The notes beneath the pieces are model-generated. The model was given only the letters and a program-made list of their open reading frames with translations, was not told the origin of the DNA and did no database searches. Positions 52,380 through 62,017 of a stretch of 62,017 bases of DNA are shown piece by piece. The stretch covers positions 1-62,017 of the forward strand of contig JAUCBJ010007774.1 in assembly GCA_032718475.1 (NCBI GenBank), written 5' to 3'. The position numbers were made by a program, and so were the translations under genes. The stretch's first letter is position 1. Each line of letters opens with the position of its first letter. The stretch comes from Nemertoderma westbladi. Lineage: Eukaryota > Xenacoelomorpha > Nemertodermatida > Nemertodermatidae.

Positions 52380-54061
52380 ATAATTAATAATTATTGATAA
52401 ACAACCGCGACACCTATACTAACAGCAGAACTGTTGAACAGACAAATACCCGTTAATATCCTTCTGCCAACCTAATGAGCTCTCGCCTAACCAATAAGAC
52501 ACAAAGACTGCTCTACTGTTAAGTAAAGGGGATCGGGAGCGTGATATTACTAAATTGTAAAGGTTGCTAAATACAAAACCGCTACTTACCGTTGGATGGC
52601 GCTAATCTGCCGTCCGCTAATATATTTTATTAATTTTACACAACTCCTGCAAAATCGCTTGTTCCTTTCTCTACCGATCGCTCGATAGAGAGCTAACTGT
52701 TCGAATCTATGAACCACGCGGGAATAACCAAAACAATAAACCCGAGTCGGCTCCCTAAGCTTACTTAAGACGAGTGCGAGAGGCTTTGCACTCAGAGTAT
52801 TCTTACGCCTAATTCTATCACTATTAAAGCACGCTATTGCCTACGCCTTTTCTAATCGCGAATACTGGGGGTTCCCTAAAGTATGTGTGAATGCGAGAAT
52901 ATTTAAAATAATCAAAATGGTACAGTGTTTGTCTCTACGTGGATAGTACCGCTCTGGGTCTAAACTTGCCTGCAGCTGGCTTTAGGCCAGCAAATTACTA
53001 GCGTGTTGTGTGTACCGAATAGTGCGATCTAGCTGATTGCCCGCTAATGCAAATAACCGCTCAGCGTGAATAGTTTACAGTACTCTAATTATTACTTTAG
53101 CTACTCTCCGCTATGCTGCGTACTAATTCTTAATTTTTACTAATCAATTACAGTCACAAATATGTAACAGCGTACTAATTACTAAGAGTTCCAGAATACG
53201 TAATTCTAATTTATTACGCAACAGGTTTCGCTAGTAATAGCCTAAATTGCCGTATTACTTTGACCTAATCAGTAACTAATTGTTGTAACTAAGAAATAGA
53301 AATCAATCAAAGAAAAGGGGGCGCCTACCTAAACACTCACAATCGTAGGCACACTTCAATAACACACCAATCAGCGTCAGCAATCACAGTTCGCAATTAT
53401 GCAGTTAACTACTGTATAGCCCACAGTTATGCGACTCACTATTCGTACTTCACACTCCACGTTGTGATACGTGCAGGCCTCTCCCGGGTACATATAGGAC
53501 TCCTAACTAACCTGATTCCTGCCCCCCTAATACTAAATAGAGACGAAACCTGGATCATCAGCCCCCTAATTACTGTACCAGCGAATGGTCTGCATACCAC
53601 AGCGTGAACTACCCGACCGCAACGGTGACCCCCCGCCAGCGTTGCTCGCTTTTGAATCCTCCGCTCTCCCTTCGTCGCTAACCCCCCGATGTGCCCACCG
53701 CCCACTGGCACCTTAGCCCTCCATTATGCTAATAGCTACCGTAGCGGCGCATGCAAATCACAAAGTCTGACAGTCTCAGAAATCCCTTAGGATTATTGCG
53801 TAGAAAGGAATCACATAGAACCATTAACAAAAGGTAGAAATCATAGTTCCAGTTGTAATTAGCAGTAATCGGTGGAATTAATTGAGAAACACAATCAAGA
53901 ATAATCGCACTAGCAAAGCATTTTGAGAAATTAATCGAAAATAGCAAATTGCAGAAATACGCTAAAATATCCGTCAAAATGAATAGGGACAGCTCAGCAA
54001 GTACAAGGGTGTGGACTGTGAGGTATAGAACTAGATACAGCTCTATCGGCAAACCGCCAAT
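52379..54061. other. 1.7-kb stretch without a recognised gene
   Basis: Unique-looking sequence of mixed composition. Short frames on both strands have no recognisable features. No tandem repeat or terminal repeat was found. It borders the 3' end of the family 5 LINE. Confidence 0.45.
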
Positions 54062-54181
54062 TTATTTATTTCTCATTTAATCAGAATATTAATATTAAAA
54101 TATCCATAGAGCACATTACACTATATTTACAAATTAAAACTATACTAAAAAAGACAATAAAAAGAGAGGGTACAAGTTAAT

Positions 54182-57025
54182 TTAAATTCGGCATCTCAGG
54201 TAACTATCGTATACCTGAGACACGTTAAAACATATACAGCTAATATTAATTAAAATAGAATTTTGCGAGTTGGCTACACGATTAAATAAACTAAATAGTG
54301 AAAAGCGTCGGATATGTACAATTGATTTAAGGCCAAGGGAGACCAGCATACCACTAGCACTGTCATCGCGTTTAAAACCAAATAAACGTCGCACTGTGTT
54401 GTTATACGCTACATTTAATCGATTAAGAGTTGACTCACAAAAATAGCTGTCAGCCCAAAGAGCATTACAATAAACATTAGAGCAATAAGAAATAAACAAT
54501 TGTAGCTTCACATGGGGAGAGCAGTTACTGAAGGTCCTAATAAGCAAATTAGCACGTGCGTAAAAAGATCTAGTTTGGTTCCTAATATCAGTATCATCCG
54601 AGAAATCAGATGTGATATAGTGACCGAGATATTTATATTTAGGAACACATTCAAGCACAACACTGTCCAATACGATCATTGTATTAGAAATTGTTAAACG
54701 GTGAGAACTGTGTAAAAATATACATTTAGATTTCTTAGCATTAAATGTAATGGAGTTGCAATACGCATAATCAGAACAAATGTCAACAAGTGATTGTAAG
54801 GCACTAGGCGACGTAGATATAAGACATATATCATCCGCATAAAAATAATGATTGACAGCTACATATCCAAGTCGTGCGCCGAGCCCACAGCTAGATAATT
54901 GTACACTTAATTTATCATTATATAGATTGAAGAAGTAAGGAGCCAATATGCTTCCCTGTCTAGTTCCGTTGGAGCAGCCAAATGGATTAGACATATAACC
55001 ATCCCATAATATAACCATTGACTGATTAGTATACCAAAAATGGATCACACGTAAAATATAGTTTGGTACCCCTCTAAGTAAAAGTTTACTAAATAGTTTG
55101 GTATGATTGATCTTATCGAAAGCCTTTGAAGCGTCCAAGAAACAAATATATACGTTGGAGCCATTCCTTAAATAATAATTAATTAATTCCTTAATTGTAA
55201 ATATACACAACTCCGTGCCGGTCCCACGTTTATAACCAAACTGGTTATCGGTTGTTGTAATGAGATTTTCAATTCGCTGTAATATTACGATTTCCAATAG
55301 CTTACCGAGAATCGTTGCCAAAGCAATGGGACGGTAATTATTAGATTCGATAACACTACCATTCCTATCTTTCAATACCGGCAAGATATTAGAACGCATC
55401 AAATTGGAAGGTAAAAAACCATGTATAAAAAAACAAGAAAATAAAAAACTAATATAAATATTAAGACGATTAGATGAATATAAAATGTGCTCAGAATAAA
55501 TAAAATCATGTCCTGCCGCCTTATCTAACTTTAGCTCATTGATAGCGGTAGTAATTTCTTTAGGAGACACAAGCATATCAATACTAAATTGCACATTGGA
55601 AACTGCAGCATATACCCGTTCCGAGTCGGGTGACTGATCCGGTTTAACTGAATTAAATATATATTCATATTTGTTGGCCCACATCCCGCATACTTCAGCG
55701 GATCCAACTGCATCATCCACCGAGTTAGGCGGTGTAGAACGTGTGGTCGACTGAGATTTAACATTATTCCAGAATTTCTTGCTGTCTTCGCTCGATAATG
55801 ACTCAGCTAGACGGTTGGATCGAGTCTGAGACTCTGCTTTTCTACACTGACGGAGTGCCAGCTTAAACTGCGCCTTCGCCTTGAGAACCTGTTGGTGCAG
55901 CAATCCAGACTTCGGACTTCCAAGTTGTCGCCACAGCAAAAACAGCTCCCTTGAATGAGAATACTTGGAACGAACCATCTCGTTCCAACCAGGAATGTGT
56001 TTAGTGCAGCCTGCGTTGTTATCTCGAAGATTATTGGTTTGGGGAATTGTGTTAGAGTCTGCAGACCGCATAGCATTCACTATATCATTGTAAAATTTAT
56101 CAATGTTGGCAGTGTGTTGTGAACAGTTTGTAGTAGTGCAATTGATGGCAGACCATGGAACTGATACTTTCCGCAGAAGCTCATCGCACTTATCAGCATA
56201 GGCAAGTTTATCTTTATCAGTAGCCTTTGACCAACACGGCCTCTCATTATTGGGGCATGAGCTCGCCGGATTTGGAGTTCCAGTTTTTGTCGGTGCTCCA
56301 CTATCTGATGGCGCAGGAGGTTTGACAGTGATTATTAGCGGTAAGTGATCCGATATTGATAGACCATATTCTACAGATATATCACTAACCAGTGACTTAG
56401 CATCTCTCGAAACCAAGCAGTGATCCAACCAAGAAGTAGCTGAATAGCATGGGCTGACGTACGTGTAGGTATCGGGAGGTAACATATCCACATCTAATAT
56501 CTGTATGGCCGCTTCATCACACATTTCCATTAAAGAAGTATAGAAGTTGCGGTTTGGAGCGGAATTGAAGTCACCCAAACACAATATGTAATTGCTGCCG
56601 GATGTTTCAATAATCGATTCGAGTTTGCCGAGACATTCTAAATATTCATCCTGATTGTCCGCACATTCATAGGGAAAGTACACATTGACCAGCAGGATTG
56701 ATATATCCGGCGCCAGCGTTAACATGGAGACCAGCAGTCGTGTGTCAGAGGAGTCTATTATCTTAACAATATTTCCGCAAGTTTTCCTCCATAGGATTCC
56801 CAGCCCACCATGAGGTCTACCAATTAGGAGTCTGTCTGATAAGTTAACTGGAGAGTTTCCAAATCCGCTGAAGTTAACATTGATAGAGTCTAAAAAGTTT
56901 AGATTCTGCTTGGGAAGCATGTGTTCCTGAATAAGAAGCACATCACAGTCATCCATAAGTTTGTTAATAACATGGAGGCTGGATGCCGTACGAACTGAGT
57001 TTGTGTTGTACGATGCTATCTTCAT
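54182..57025 (-). CDS. family 5 LINE ORF2: APE endonuclease and reverse transcriptase
   Basis: 947 codons. The APE domain begins at residue 1 (KIASYNTNSV), with LLIQEHML (Glu about 35), GRPHGGLGILW, GDFN at 151-154, SWLDHCLVSRD and SISDHLPL, all catalytic positions present. The RT spans about 520-760: KDRNGSVIESNNYRPIAL, NQFGYKRGTGTE, CFLDASKAFDKINH, TRQGSILAPYFFNLY, and YADD at 729-732, then KYLGHYI. The C-terminus is short and lacks a zinc knuckle. Its ATG lies two bases after the ORF1 stop (TAA AC ATG), suggesting termination-reinitiation or internal initiation. It supplies nicking and target-primed reverse transcription. Confidence 0.92.
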   Translation of the reverse strand: MKIASYNTNSVRTASSLHVINKLMDDCDVLLIQEHMLPKQNLNFLDSINVNFSGFGNSPVNLSDRLLIGRPHGGLGILWRKTCGNIVKIIDSSDTRLLVSMLTLAPDISILLVNVYFPYECADNQDEYLECLGKLESIIETSGSNYILCLGDFNSAPNRNFYTSLMEMCDEAAIQILDVDMLPPDTYTYVSPCYSATSWLDHCLVSRDAKSLVSDISVEYGLSISDHLPLIITVKPPAPSDSGAPTKTGTPNPASSCPNNERPCWSKATDKDKLAYADKCDELLRKVSVPWSAINCTTTNCSQHTANIDKFYNDIVNAMRSADSNTIPQTNNLRDNNAGCTKHIPGWNEMVRSKYSHSRELFLLWRQLGSPKSGLLHQQVLKAKAQFKLALRQCRKAESQTRSNRLAESLSSEDSKKFWNNVKSQSTTRSTPPNSVDDAVGSAEVCGMWANKYEYIFNSVKPDQSPDSERVYAAVSNVQFSIDMLVSPKEITTAINELKLDKAAGHDFIYSEHILYSSNRLNIYISFLFSCFFIHGFLPSNLMRSNILPVLKDRNGSVIESNNYRPIALATILGKLLEIVILQRIENLITTTDNQFGYKRGTGTELCIFTIKELINYYLRNGSNVYICFLDASKAFDKINHTKLFSKLLLRGVPNYILRVIHFWYTNQSMVILWDGYMSNPFGCSNGTRQGSILAPYFFNLYNDKLSVQLSSCGLGARLGYVAVNHYFYADDICLISTSPSALQSLVDICSDYAYCNSITFNAKKSKCIFLHSSHRLTISNTMIVLDSVVLECVPKYKYLGHYITSDFSDDTDIRNQTRSFYARANLLIRTFSNCSPHVKLQLFISYCSNVYCNALWADSYFCESTLNRLNVAYNNTVRRLFGFKRDDSASGMLVSLGLKSIVHIRRFSLFSLFNRVANSQNSILINISCICFNVSQVYDSYLRCRI

Positions 57026-57027
57026 GT

Positions 57028-58347
57028 TTATGTTTGTTTGGAAGTTGCAGTAGTCGCTGAACGTCGTTTATCGCGATGTTCCCATAGCTTAACTAAGCAG
57101 GAGCCAGGCCATAGGGACATATTTTCAGGGAGTACCAGTTTTTCTGCATCCTCTTGCTTGCAAGTTATAAGAAACGAACTATAGGACGAGTGTTGAGGAG
57201 CAATGTTCTTGATTGAATCTACTGCAATGTCGAAAGTTGATTTCACATAAGATTCAATTTCAGAGACTGAGTGGTTTGGATCCAATCGTGATACGAAAAC
57301 TTTACTCATAGGAGCAATCCCGCGCAGCGTGGATGATGATCCCGTACCGACCAGTGGAGGATTCCACCGACGCGAGGATTTGGTCCCAATATTTATCGTT
57401 GGAGGATCGGAACTATGAGTTCTCCGTGGTTCAAGTCCTTGAGCATTCTTAGACGCCTCTGTTGGTTCCGCTTTGCGTTTATTACGTTTATTGCGTTTCT
57501 TAGATGGCACAGTAGTAAACCCGTCACCCCCTTGGATGGGAGTAGAACTCCCTCCAAGTTGGCGATTTACCAGGCGCACAGAGTATCGTTTTCTAGTTCC
57601 AGTATTAGGACCAGACTGAGAATCTCGAGCAACCCCAACTACAGCCGCAGCAAAGTTTAGATCACCTATTGGTTCTGCTCGATCAGAATCCTGCTCAGTC
57701 GCTACCTCAGATATCTCGGTTGCATCCTCAGATATCTTGGTAGCATCCGATTCGATTTCCACCAACTCGACTTCATCAGACCAGTTCAGCGGGGCGGTCA
57801 GCGGAGAGGAAGTATTCGAAATAACGGCAGACAAACCAGGTAGTCGGTTTTCAAGAGCAGATAATCTTGATTTGATAGTATCAACATCCGATATCGTGGA
57901 TGCCAGCCGGATGCTGTCAGGTAAGATGGGAGGAAGTAAGGAGAAATCGTGTACGACGAATAATGGACGCGGTTTTAGCTCCACAAACCCACTGAACTCG
58001 AATATATCCAGCATATCCTTGATGTAGGATTCTCGCTTGCCATCACCTGTGTGGCGCCTAGACACACGCTTATATAACTCGCTTCTATCATTATGTAGCA
58101 AATCAATTAGAACAGCTCGAGCAGAAGCAATCTCATTAAATGAGAAGTCCGACCAGCAGTTCATAGTTTTTATAGTGTGATTATGGGGCTCGCCGTGATT
58201 GTGACGATGCCACGCATAGCAGAGGACACCATTAATAATGATCGTAGGACCAGAATCACTATGGTCGGTAGTACGATGAAGGTTCTCGTCATCCCCAGCA
58301 ACAGAACTCGCCATTACGATTACAAATACTCGGAAATGACAGTGCAA
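57028..58347 (-). CDS. family 5 LINE ORF1 with RRM-like domain
   Basis: 439 codons; ATG at about 58314 (MASSVAGDDEN) is a more likely start than the one 11 codons upstream. The N-terminal 130 residues contain His/Cys-rich pieces (LCYAWHRHNHGEPHNHT) and a helical segment (NEIASARAVLIDLLHND). The middle is acidic, then basic and Lys-rich (KKRNKRNKRKAE, probable nuclear or RNA-binding patch). The C-terminus, about 340-425, looks like an RNA-recognition fold (KVFVSRLDPNHSVSEIESYV...). ORF1 proteins of CR1-like elements bind the element RNA. Overlap-free tandem arrangement with ORF2. Confidence 0.82.
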   Translation of the reverse strand: MHCHFRVFVIVMASSVAGDDENLHRTTDHSDSGPTIIINGVLCYAWHRHNHGEPHNHTIKTMNCWSDFSFNEIASARAVLIDLLHNDRSELYKRVSRRHTGDGKRESYIKDMLDIFEFSGFVELKPRPLFVVHDFSLLPPILPDSIRLASTISDVDTIKSRLSALENRLPGLSAVISNTSSPLTAPLNWSDEVELVEIESDATKISEDATEISEVATEQDSDRAEPIGDLNFAAAVVGVARDSQSGPNTGTRKRYSVRLVNRQLGGSSTPIQGGDGFTTVPSKKRNKRNKRKAEPTEASKNAQGLEPRRTHSSDPPTINIGTKSSRRWNPPLVGTGSSSTLRGIAPMSKVFVSRLDPNHSVSEIESYVKSTFDIAVDSIKNIAPQHSSYSSFLITCKQEDAEKLVLPENMSLWPGSCLVKLWEHRDKRRSATTATSKQT

Positions 58348-58400
58348 GTACAGCAGTATATCATTAAGTCAGAATTATGCAGGTATTCGCTGGTATTAAC

Positions 58401-59440
58401 GTCAATTTTACCCTGGAGGTGATTTTTAGGTGATCCGGATGGGGTGATGCAATAGGGTGACTCAATCGCTCTCCTATTGGCTCTCCAGTCCGCGCTAGCA
58501 TTAGACCAAGCTGGAAGCAGTTAGTCCAATAAGGAGGCCGGATTGTAGCCCTATCGCTGCCCAAACCTCGAATTATTACCATATATGGTAATGGATCATG
58601 TCCCTGGCTGCTGAATGGCCAGGACAGCGTCCCTATGCTAGCCCTATTGATGCTAATATCAGCAAGCACAAAATCCAGGGTCCGACTAAACTTGCTACCC
58701 TGGAACTATCTACATATATCCTAATACAAAATTACGTAGGTAGGGCTACATATTATACAAAATGGATGGATTCAAATATATGGGCGTTTTGGTTTCCCTA
58801 TCTAAATATCACCTCGCTATTATATCTTATCTAAAATATTATGCTGCACAACGGACTAATATTACGTACAGTATAACGGACTAATATTGCATACAGTATA
58901 ACGGACTAATATTGCATACTGCATAATGACTAATATATGTGGATACAGCGCCATATACCGTAACACCGCTCCAAGGGAAATCATATAATGTTTCCCTCCA
59001 ACTGTAGAAGAGTATAAGGTGATGTATACAAAACAAAATAAATTTCTTCCAACTAATCTAAATACTTGATACTATAAATCCTACTATTTACAAAATATTG
59101 CTATAGATATTGCATAATGAATTGCATACAAATTAAATTTACAAATATTATCTCTCTCATTCAAATTAAATTTACAAAATATTGTTTCTCGTTCTTACTA
59201 CATAATGATTACTACATACAAGATCAAATATATAAAAAAATTTGCTAGGGCAAGTGAAAGGAGTAAGCCAAACCCGCAGGTTTGTCTCCCCAATCACTTC
59301 CTTCGCCTCTCTCATAATATAAATTCAAAACAGCTCAACTAGTGTATATGAGTCTAGTCGAAGATTTCTAAATGCTACAATATACATCAGAGCGACGATG
59401 ATGTATATATCTAGAGTCTGTCACCCTGTGCTATAATGTA
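58401..59440. other. intergenic, short 25-bp tandem repeat
   Basis: No gene. Three tandem copies of ATAACGGACTAATATTGCAT with a following ACAGT lie at about 58845-58930. The rest is AT-rich with ATTTACAAATATT words near 59080-59180. Confidence 0.55.
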
Positions 59441-60826
59441 TTATCGACCCGCTCCTGGGTTCTTTGGGCTCGCTCCTCTCTTTCGCCCCCTGCCCAGATA
59501 CACCAGTCGTCCTCCAGTCGACTCCGTTGACGGCGTCCGTGAGGCGTCACTCCTCGGAACCGGCGACGATGTTCCCTGAGCCCCGACAGATTCCCGGCTC
59601 GCGCTTCTTCCTCGGCCTCGTCCCAATTGTCGTGCTCCTGTGGTCGCTTCCGCCAACTCTTCCTTATGCAGTTGCACTCGCGCCTTCTCCGACGCTCCCT
59701 GCACCTTGCGCTGCAACCTATGTGCTTCTATAATAGAGTGATAGTGGTCGTCCTTGACTTGACGCTTGTCTTGGACCCCTCCTCCTGGTTCCTTCCGCGA
59801 GCCTTGAGCTCCAGCGGTCGTCGCTGTGGTCGCTGCGATCCTCTGTTCCCGTATCCTCTCAGCGGTCAATGAACCCACTGGCACATGAGTCAACAAGAAT
59901 TCGTTGCGGTATTGTATAGCCGCCATCCTCCAATCACCTCGCGCGCGTACCACTTTTCTAGTCTCCGTAAATACACCCTTCGTGATGCGATCGCAAATAG
60001 CAACGAAGTTCCAGGTGTACTTATTGTCCATATTCAACTGTCTGAAGTATTCTCGGACTACGATAACTCCAGTGTTCTGTGGAAGGTCTTGAGCAGTTAG
60101 GATGAGTTCCTGATATTGTGGTAGCGATTGTAGATATGGCTCGTACGCAACATGTGATGGGTCTACCGCCCAAAATCCATATCCCGCCTTAAATGGTAAC
60201 CAACGCATCTGCGCTTGAATATGGTAATCAGCCACACTCTCCCACTTATCTAACATCTCCCGAAGTAGGTTAGCGCTATGGTTTTGAAAGGAATCATCTC
60301 GCAGCTGACATCTCGCGCTACGATGTCCCTTTACCCCACAATATCCACATTGAGAAATGAAGACGGTGCACGTGTGAAACGAATGGTCAGTCTCATTACA
60401 CCAACGACAGACCTTATGCGCCGCCTCTACTACCGCGTCGCACGACTTTAGATTGTGCCTTGTGCTGCCGCACAATTTGCACCTACGCGCTTGTGGAAAC
60501 CAGGCCCTCTCATATATGAGGTCTCCAATCGGTTTCGCACTTCCTTCCTTCCCAATGTCTAATACGATGTCGTCCTCTCCGGTCAACGGTTGTCGATCCG
60601 GAACAAAGTAAACATCGTCGCCCTTGTCCTCTATCTCCAATATTTCCTCCCGCGTTCGTTTCGGATATGTCTTCTCCACCGGAAGATCTACTCCGAACAC
60701 CTCTACTAACGTCTCCGGCCAGCCCTCCTTAACAGGTCTATCAGCCTCCGAGTGGAAGGGAGTACCAAACCCACGGGTTCGATTCCCGAACCACTTCTCC
60801 AAAGCTTCTGGCGTCGGATACTCCAT
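59441..60826 (-). CDS. zinc-knuckle protein, second part of a gag-like unit
   Basis: 461 codons from ATG 60824-60826. Three perfect CCHC knuckles (C-x2-C-x4-H-x4-C) lie at residues 116-129, 140-153 and 160-173, which is a nucleic-acid-binding signature of gag proteins and some LINE ORF1 proteins. An acidic N-terminal region precedes them (EILEIEDKGDDVYF). A moderately conserved-looking globular region follows (180-320), and the C-terminus is low-complexity Arg/Gly/Ser/Thr-rich (LGRGRGRSASRE, LVYLGRGRKRG). The start lies six bases after the TGA of the upstream ORF and in the same frame. No protease or RT is seen before 59441. Family not recognised. Confidence 0.7.
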   Translation of the reverse strand: MEYPTPEALEKWFGNRTRGFGTPFHSEADRPVKEGWPETLVEVFGVDLPVEKTYPKRTREEILEIEDKGDDVYFVPDRQPLTGEDDIVLDIGKEGSAKPIGDLIYERAWFPQARRCKLCGSTRHNLKSCDAVVEAAHKVCRWCNETDHSFHTCTVFISQCGYCGVKGHRSARCQLRDDSFQNHSANLLREMLDKWESVADYHIQAQMRWLPFKAGYGFWAVDPSHVAYEPYLQSLPQYQELILTAQDLPQNTGVIVVREYFRQLNMDNKYTWNFVAICDRITKGVFTETRKVVRARGDWRMAAIQYRNEFLLTHVPVGSLTAERIREQRIAATTATTAGAQGSRKEPGGGVQDKRQVKDDHYHSIIEAHRLQRKVQGASEKARVQLHKEELAEATTGARQLGRGRGRSASRESVGAQGTSSPVPRSDASRTPSTESTGGRLVYLGRGRKRGASPKNPGAGR

Positions 60827-60832
60827 CGACGG

Positions 60833-62017
60833 TCAGTCTCCCAAATCTCCGATGTTCTGTCGATATACTCCTTGGAATATCGCTAATCCTCTCCTTACCA
60901 TCGACGTATTCTCTAACGACTGGTTGAAGAACGGGGTTAAGAAACGCTTCATCACGTCGGATTGGATTCCCCCTTTCGAGCGAACGTATTGATCTCCTCC
61001 GAATACCAATGGATGACGCTTCAAAACTCGCGCAACGATATCCGCTAATAAACAAGTCACCGTGTTCGACTCAAGCACCAAGTAATATTGTAGCGACGCA
61101 CGGGGTGGCGCGCAAATGTTCCAATACACTAACGCTTGCCGCTTGAAGTGGGATTTGAACTCCGCTCCCGGTGGCGTGTTGTATTCACCATACGCCTCCT
61201 CGTACTTCTTCTGCGTCTTTAACTTAAAGTCCCAATTATACAACAAGTGTGCTATGAAGCCCATACCAGTCTTGGCAGAGTTGGGATACTCCCTATAAAT
61301 TCCAATGTCCTGTGCCAATAGCAACAATAGCTTGGTGTCGACAAACGGTCTCGGCAATCTATCTTCCAGATCAGTCATGGCGTTGAAGTCGCTCTCCAAA
61401 TCGCTCTGGACTCCCGATCCCACCTTGACGTAATCTTGGTTGAGAATAGCCTCTCTAACTTTCTTGGGTAGCATCCTGGTGTCGATACGCTCCGCTCCGT
61501 GCATACCTCCTCGCCTGCATACCTCCAAAATCTGCTCCCTAGGATCCTTCCCTTTCCGATATTGTGTCGTTATGATGGGCTCCGGTCTCTCTCGATCCGC
61601 CCTCACACGCATAAACACATGAGTCACACCATCGGTTGCACGAATTTGAATACACTTGCTGGTCAAACATTCCTGATGGGACCCTCCTTCATTGTCATAG
61701 AACATCACCCTCCAATCCTGCAGTGATTCCTCCGTTTTCCTCCACTGACGCTGAATCTCGTCTGATGGGGTCCACATGCGCTCGATAGCCTTGTGGTCAT
61801 CATATCGGGTATAAGAACACTTCCTCCTCAGCCACGTCTGGTCTACCTCCTCGTCGTCTGGGAATGTAGCCACCGCGACCCATACCTTGATGTACTTATC
61901 CAACCATCCAAATAGTTTGCTCTCCTTCCCCGGAGCTCCAATCTTATCCAATGTGTCGTAATCTGTGATCTGCATTGGGACATCACGCAAGAACTTCGCG
62001 CATAAAACTTCCCATAG
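60833..62017 (-). CDS. gag-like N-terminal protein, runs off the right edge
   Basis: Open from the window edge (frame continues through 62017) to TGA at 60833-60835, at least 394 codons; the start is outside the window. The product is a globular-looking protein rich in Trp, Tyr and charged residues, without transmembrane segments or known catalytic motifs. Segments such as GFIAHLLYNWDFKLKTQKKY and NTVTCLLADIVARVLKRHPL suggest an all-helical fold, compatible with a capsid or nucleocapsid role next to the knuckle protein, but this is inference from context. GC content and codon pattern differ from the AT-rich surroundings, and the frame is clean. It could also be an unknown host gene. Confidence 0.65.
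   Translation of the reverse strand, partial: LWEVLCAKFLRDVPMQITDYDTLDKIGAPGKESKLFGWLDKYIKVWVAVATFPDDEEVDQTWLRRKCSYTRYDDHKAIERMWTPSDEIQRQWRKTEESLQDWRVMFYDNEGGSHQECLTSKCIQIRATDGVTHVFMRVRADRERPEPIITTQYRKGKDPREQILEVCRRGGMHGAERIDTRMLPKKVREAILNQDYVKVGSGVQSDLESDFNAMTDLEDRLPRPFVDTKLLLLLAQDIGIYREYPNSAKTGMGFIAHLLYNWDFKLKTQKKYEEAYGEYNTPPGAEFKSHFKRQALVYWNICAPPRASLQYYLVLESNTVTCLLADIVARVLKRHPLVFGGDQYVRSKGGIQSDVMKRFLTPFFNQSLENTSMVRRGLAIFQGVYRQNIGDLGD

Larger units (their letters stand above)
54062..58400 (-). mobile_element. apparently intact two-ORF LINE (family 5)
   Basis: Minus-strand LINE with ORF1 (57028-58347) and ORF2 (54182-57025), both uninterrupted, a 120-base 3' UTR and an AAATAAATAAA tail at 54062-54077 on the element strand. 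The 5' boundary is uncertain (58350-58450). RT and ORF1 features fit the CR1/L2-like assemblage. It appears to be the best candidate for an active LINE in the window. Confidence 0.85.

Overview
The window is metazoan nuclear DNA, most likely from a marine invertebrate. It holds several clades of non-LTR retrotransposon, a BEL/Pao-like LTR element, tRNA-derived SINEs, a Helitron-like pair, kilobase-scale satellite DNA and no bacterial-style operons. The SINE at 36.4 kb carries a core resembling SINEs I associate with molluscs and other marine invertebrates; this is a weak hint and I do not name a species. I see no convincing host gene: almost every recognisable coding stretch belongs to a mobile element.

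Layout. 0-5 kb: a broken LINE copy (here family 1), an AT-rich repeat pair (B then A), and a second LINE (family 2) with an open RT frame. 5-7 kb: a 233-bp tandem duplication, a tRNA-like SINE head and a 1.3-kb palindromic minisatellite. 7-14.6 kb: two convergent, unrecognised genes driven by matching promoters in inverted orientation. The right-hand gene is split by a nearly full-length family 1 LINE with a 9-bp target-site duplication. 14.7-27 kb: a NeSL/Utopia-like element (Ulp1-type protease, zinc finger, RT, restriction-like endonuclease) inserted in an A/B repeat and itself invaded by a CR1/Jockey-group LINE, which holds another LINE, and by a 1.87-kb sequence of unknown nature. 27.4-29 kb: a 1.5-kb element with 18-bp terminal inverted repeats. 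29.6-37 kb: a 4.4-kb satellite of 33-bp units, flanked by AT-rich DNA with many copies of the palindrome TGTTCTAGAACA, then a SINE and a decamer array. 37.8 kb: a 66-bp foldback pair. 38.3-46.0 kb: a young LTR element with 530-bp LTRs and a GTATG target duplication. It has gag and aspartic-protease regions but no RT, RNase H or integrase. 46.1-48.1 kb: a rearranged family 1 LINE. 48.5-52.4 kb: two Helitron-like units joined head to tail. 54.1-58.3 kb: an apparently intact two-ORF LINE on the minus strand. 59.4-62.0 kb: a gag-like coding region with three zinc knuckles, running off the right edge.

The strongest candidates for something undescribed are the convergent gene pair with inverted promoters (7-14.6 kb), the pol-less gag-protease LTR element, the head-to-tail Helitron-like pair carrying repeated CTCF-like motifs, and the zinc-knuckle element at the right edge. 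Several frames are split by in-frame stops; the broken genes are described but not repaired here. Family assignments rest on motifs read by eye, without database searches.
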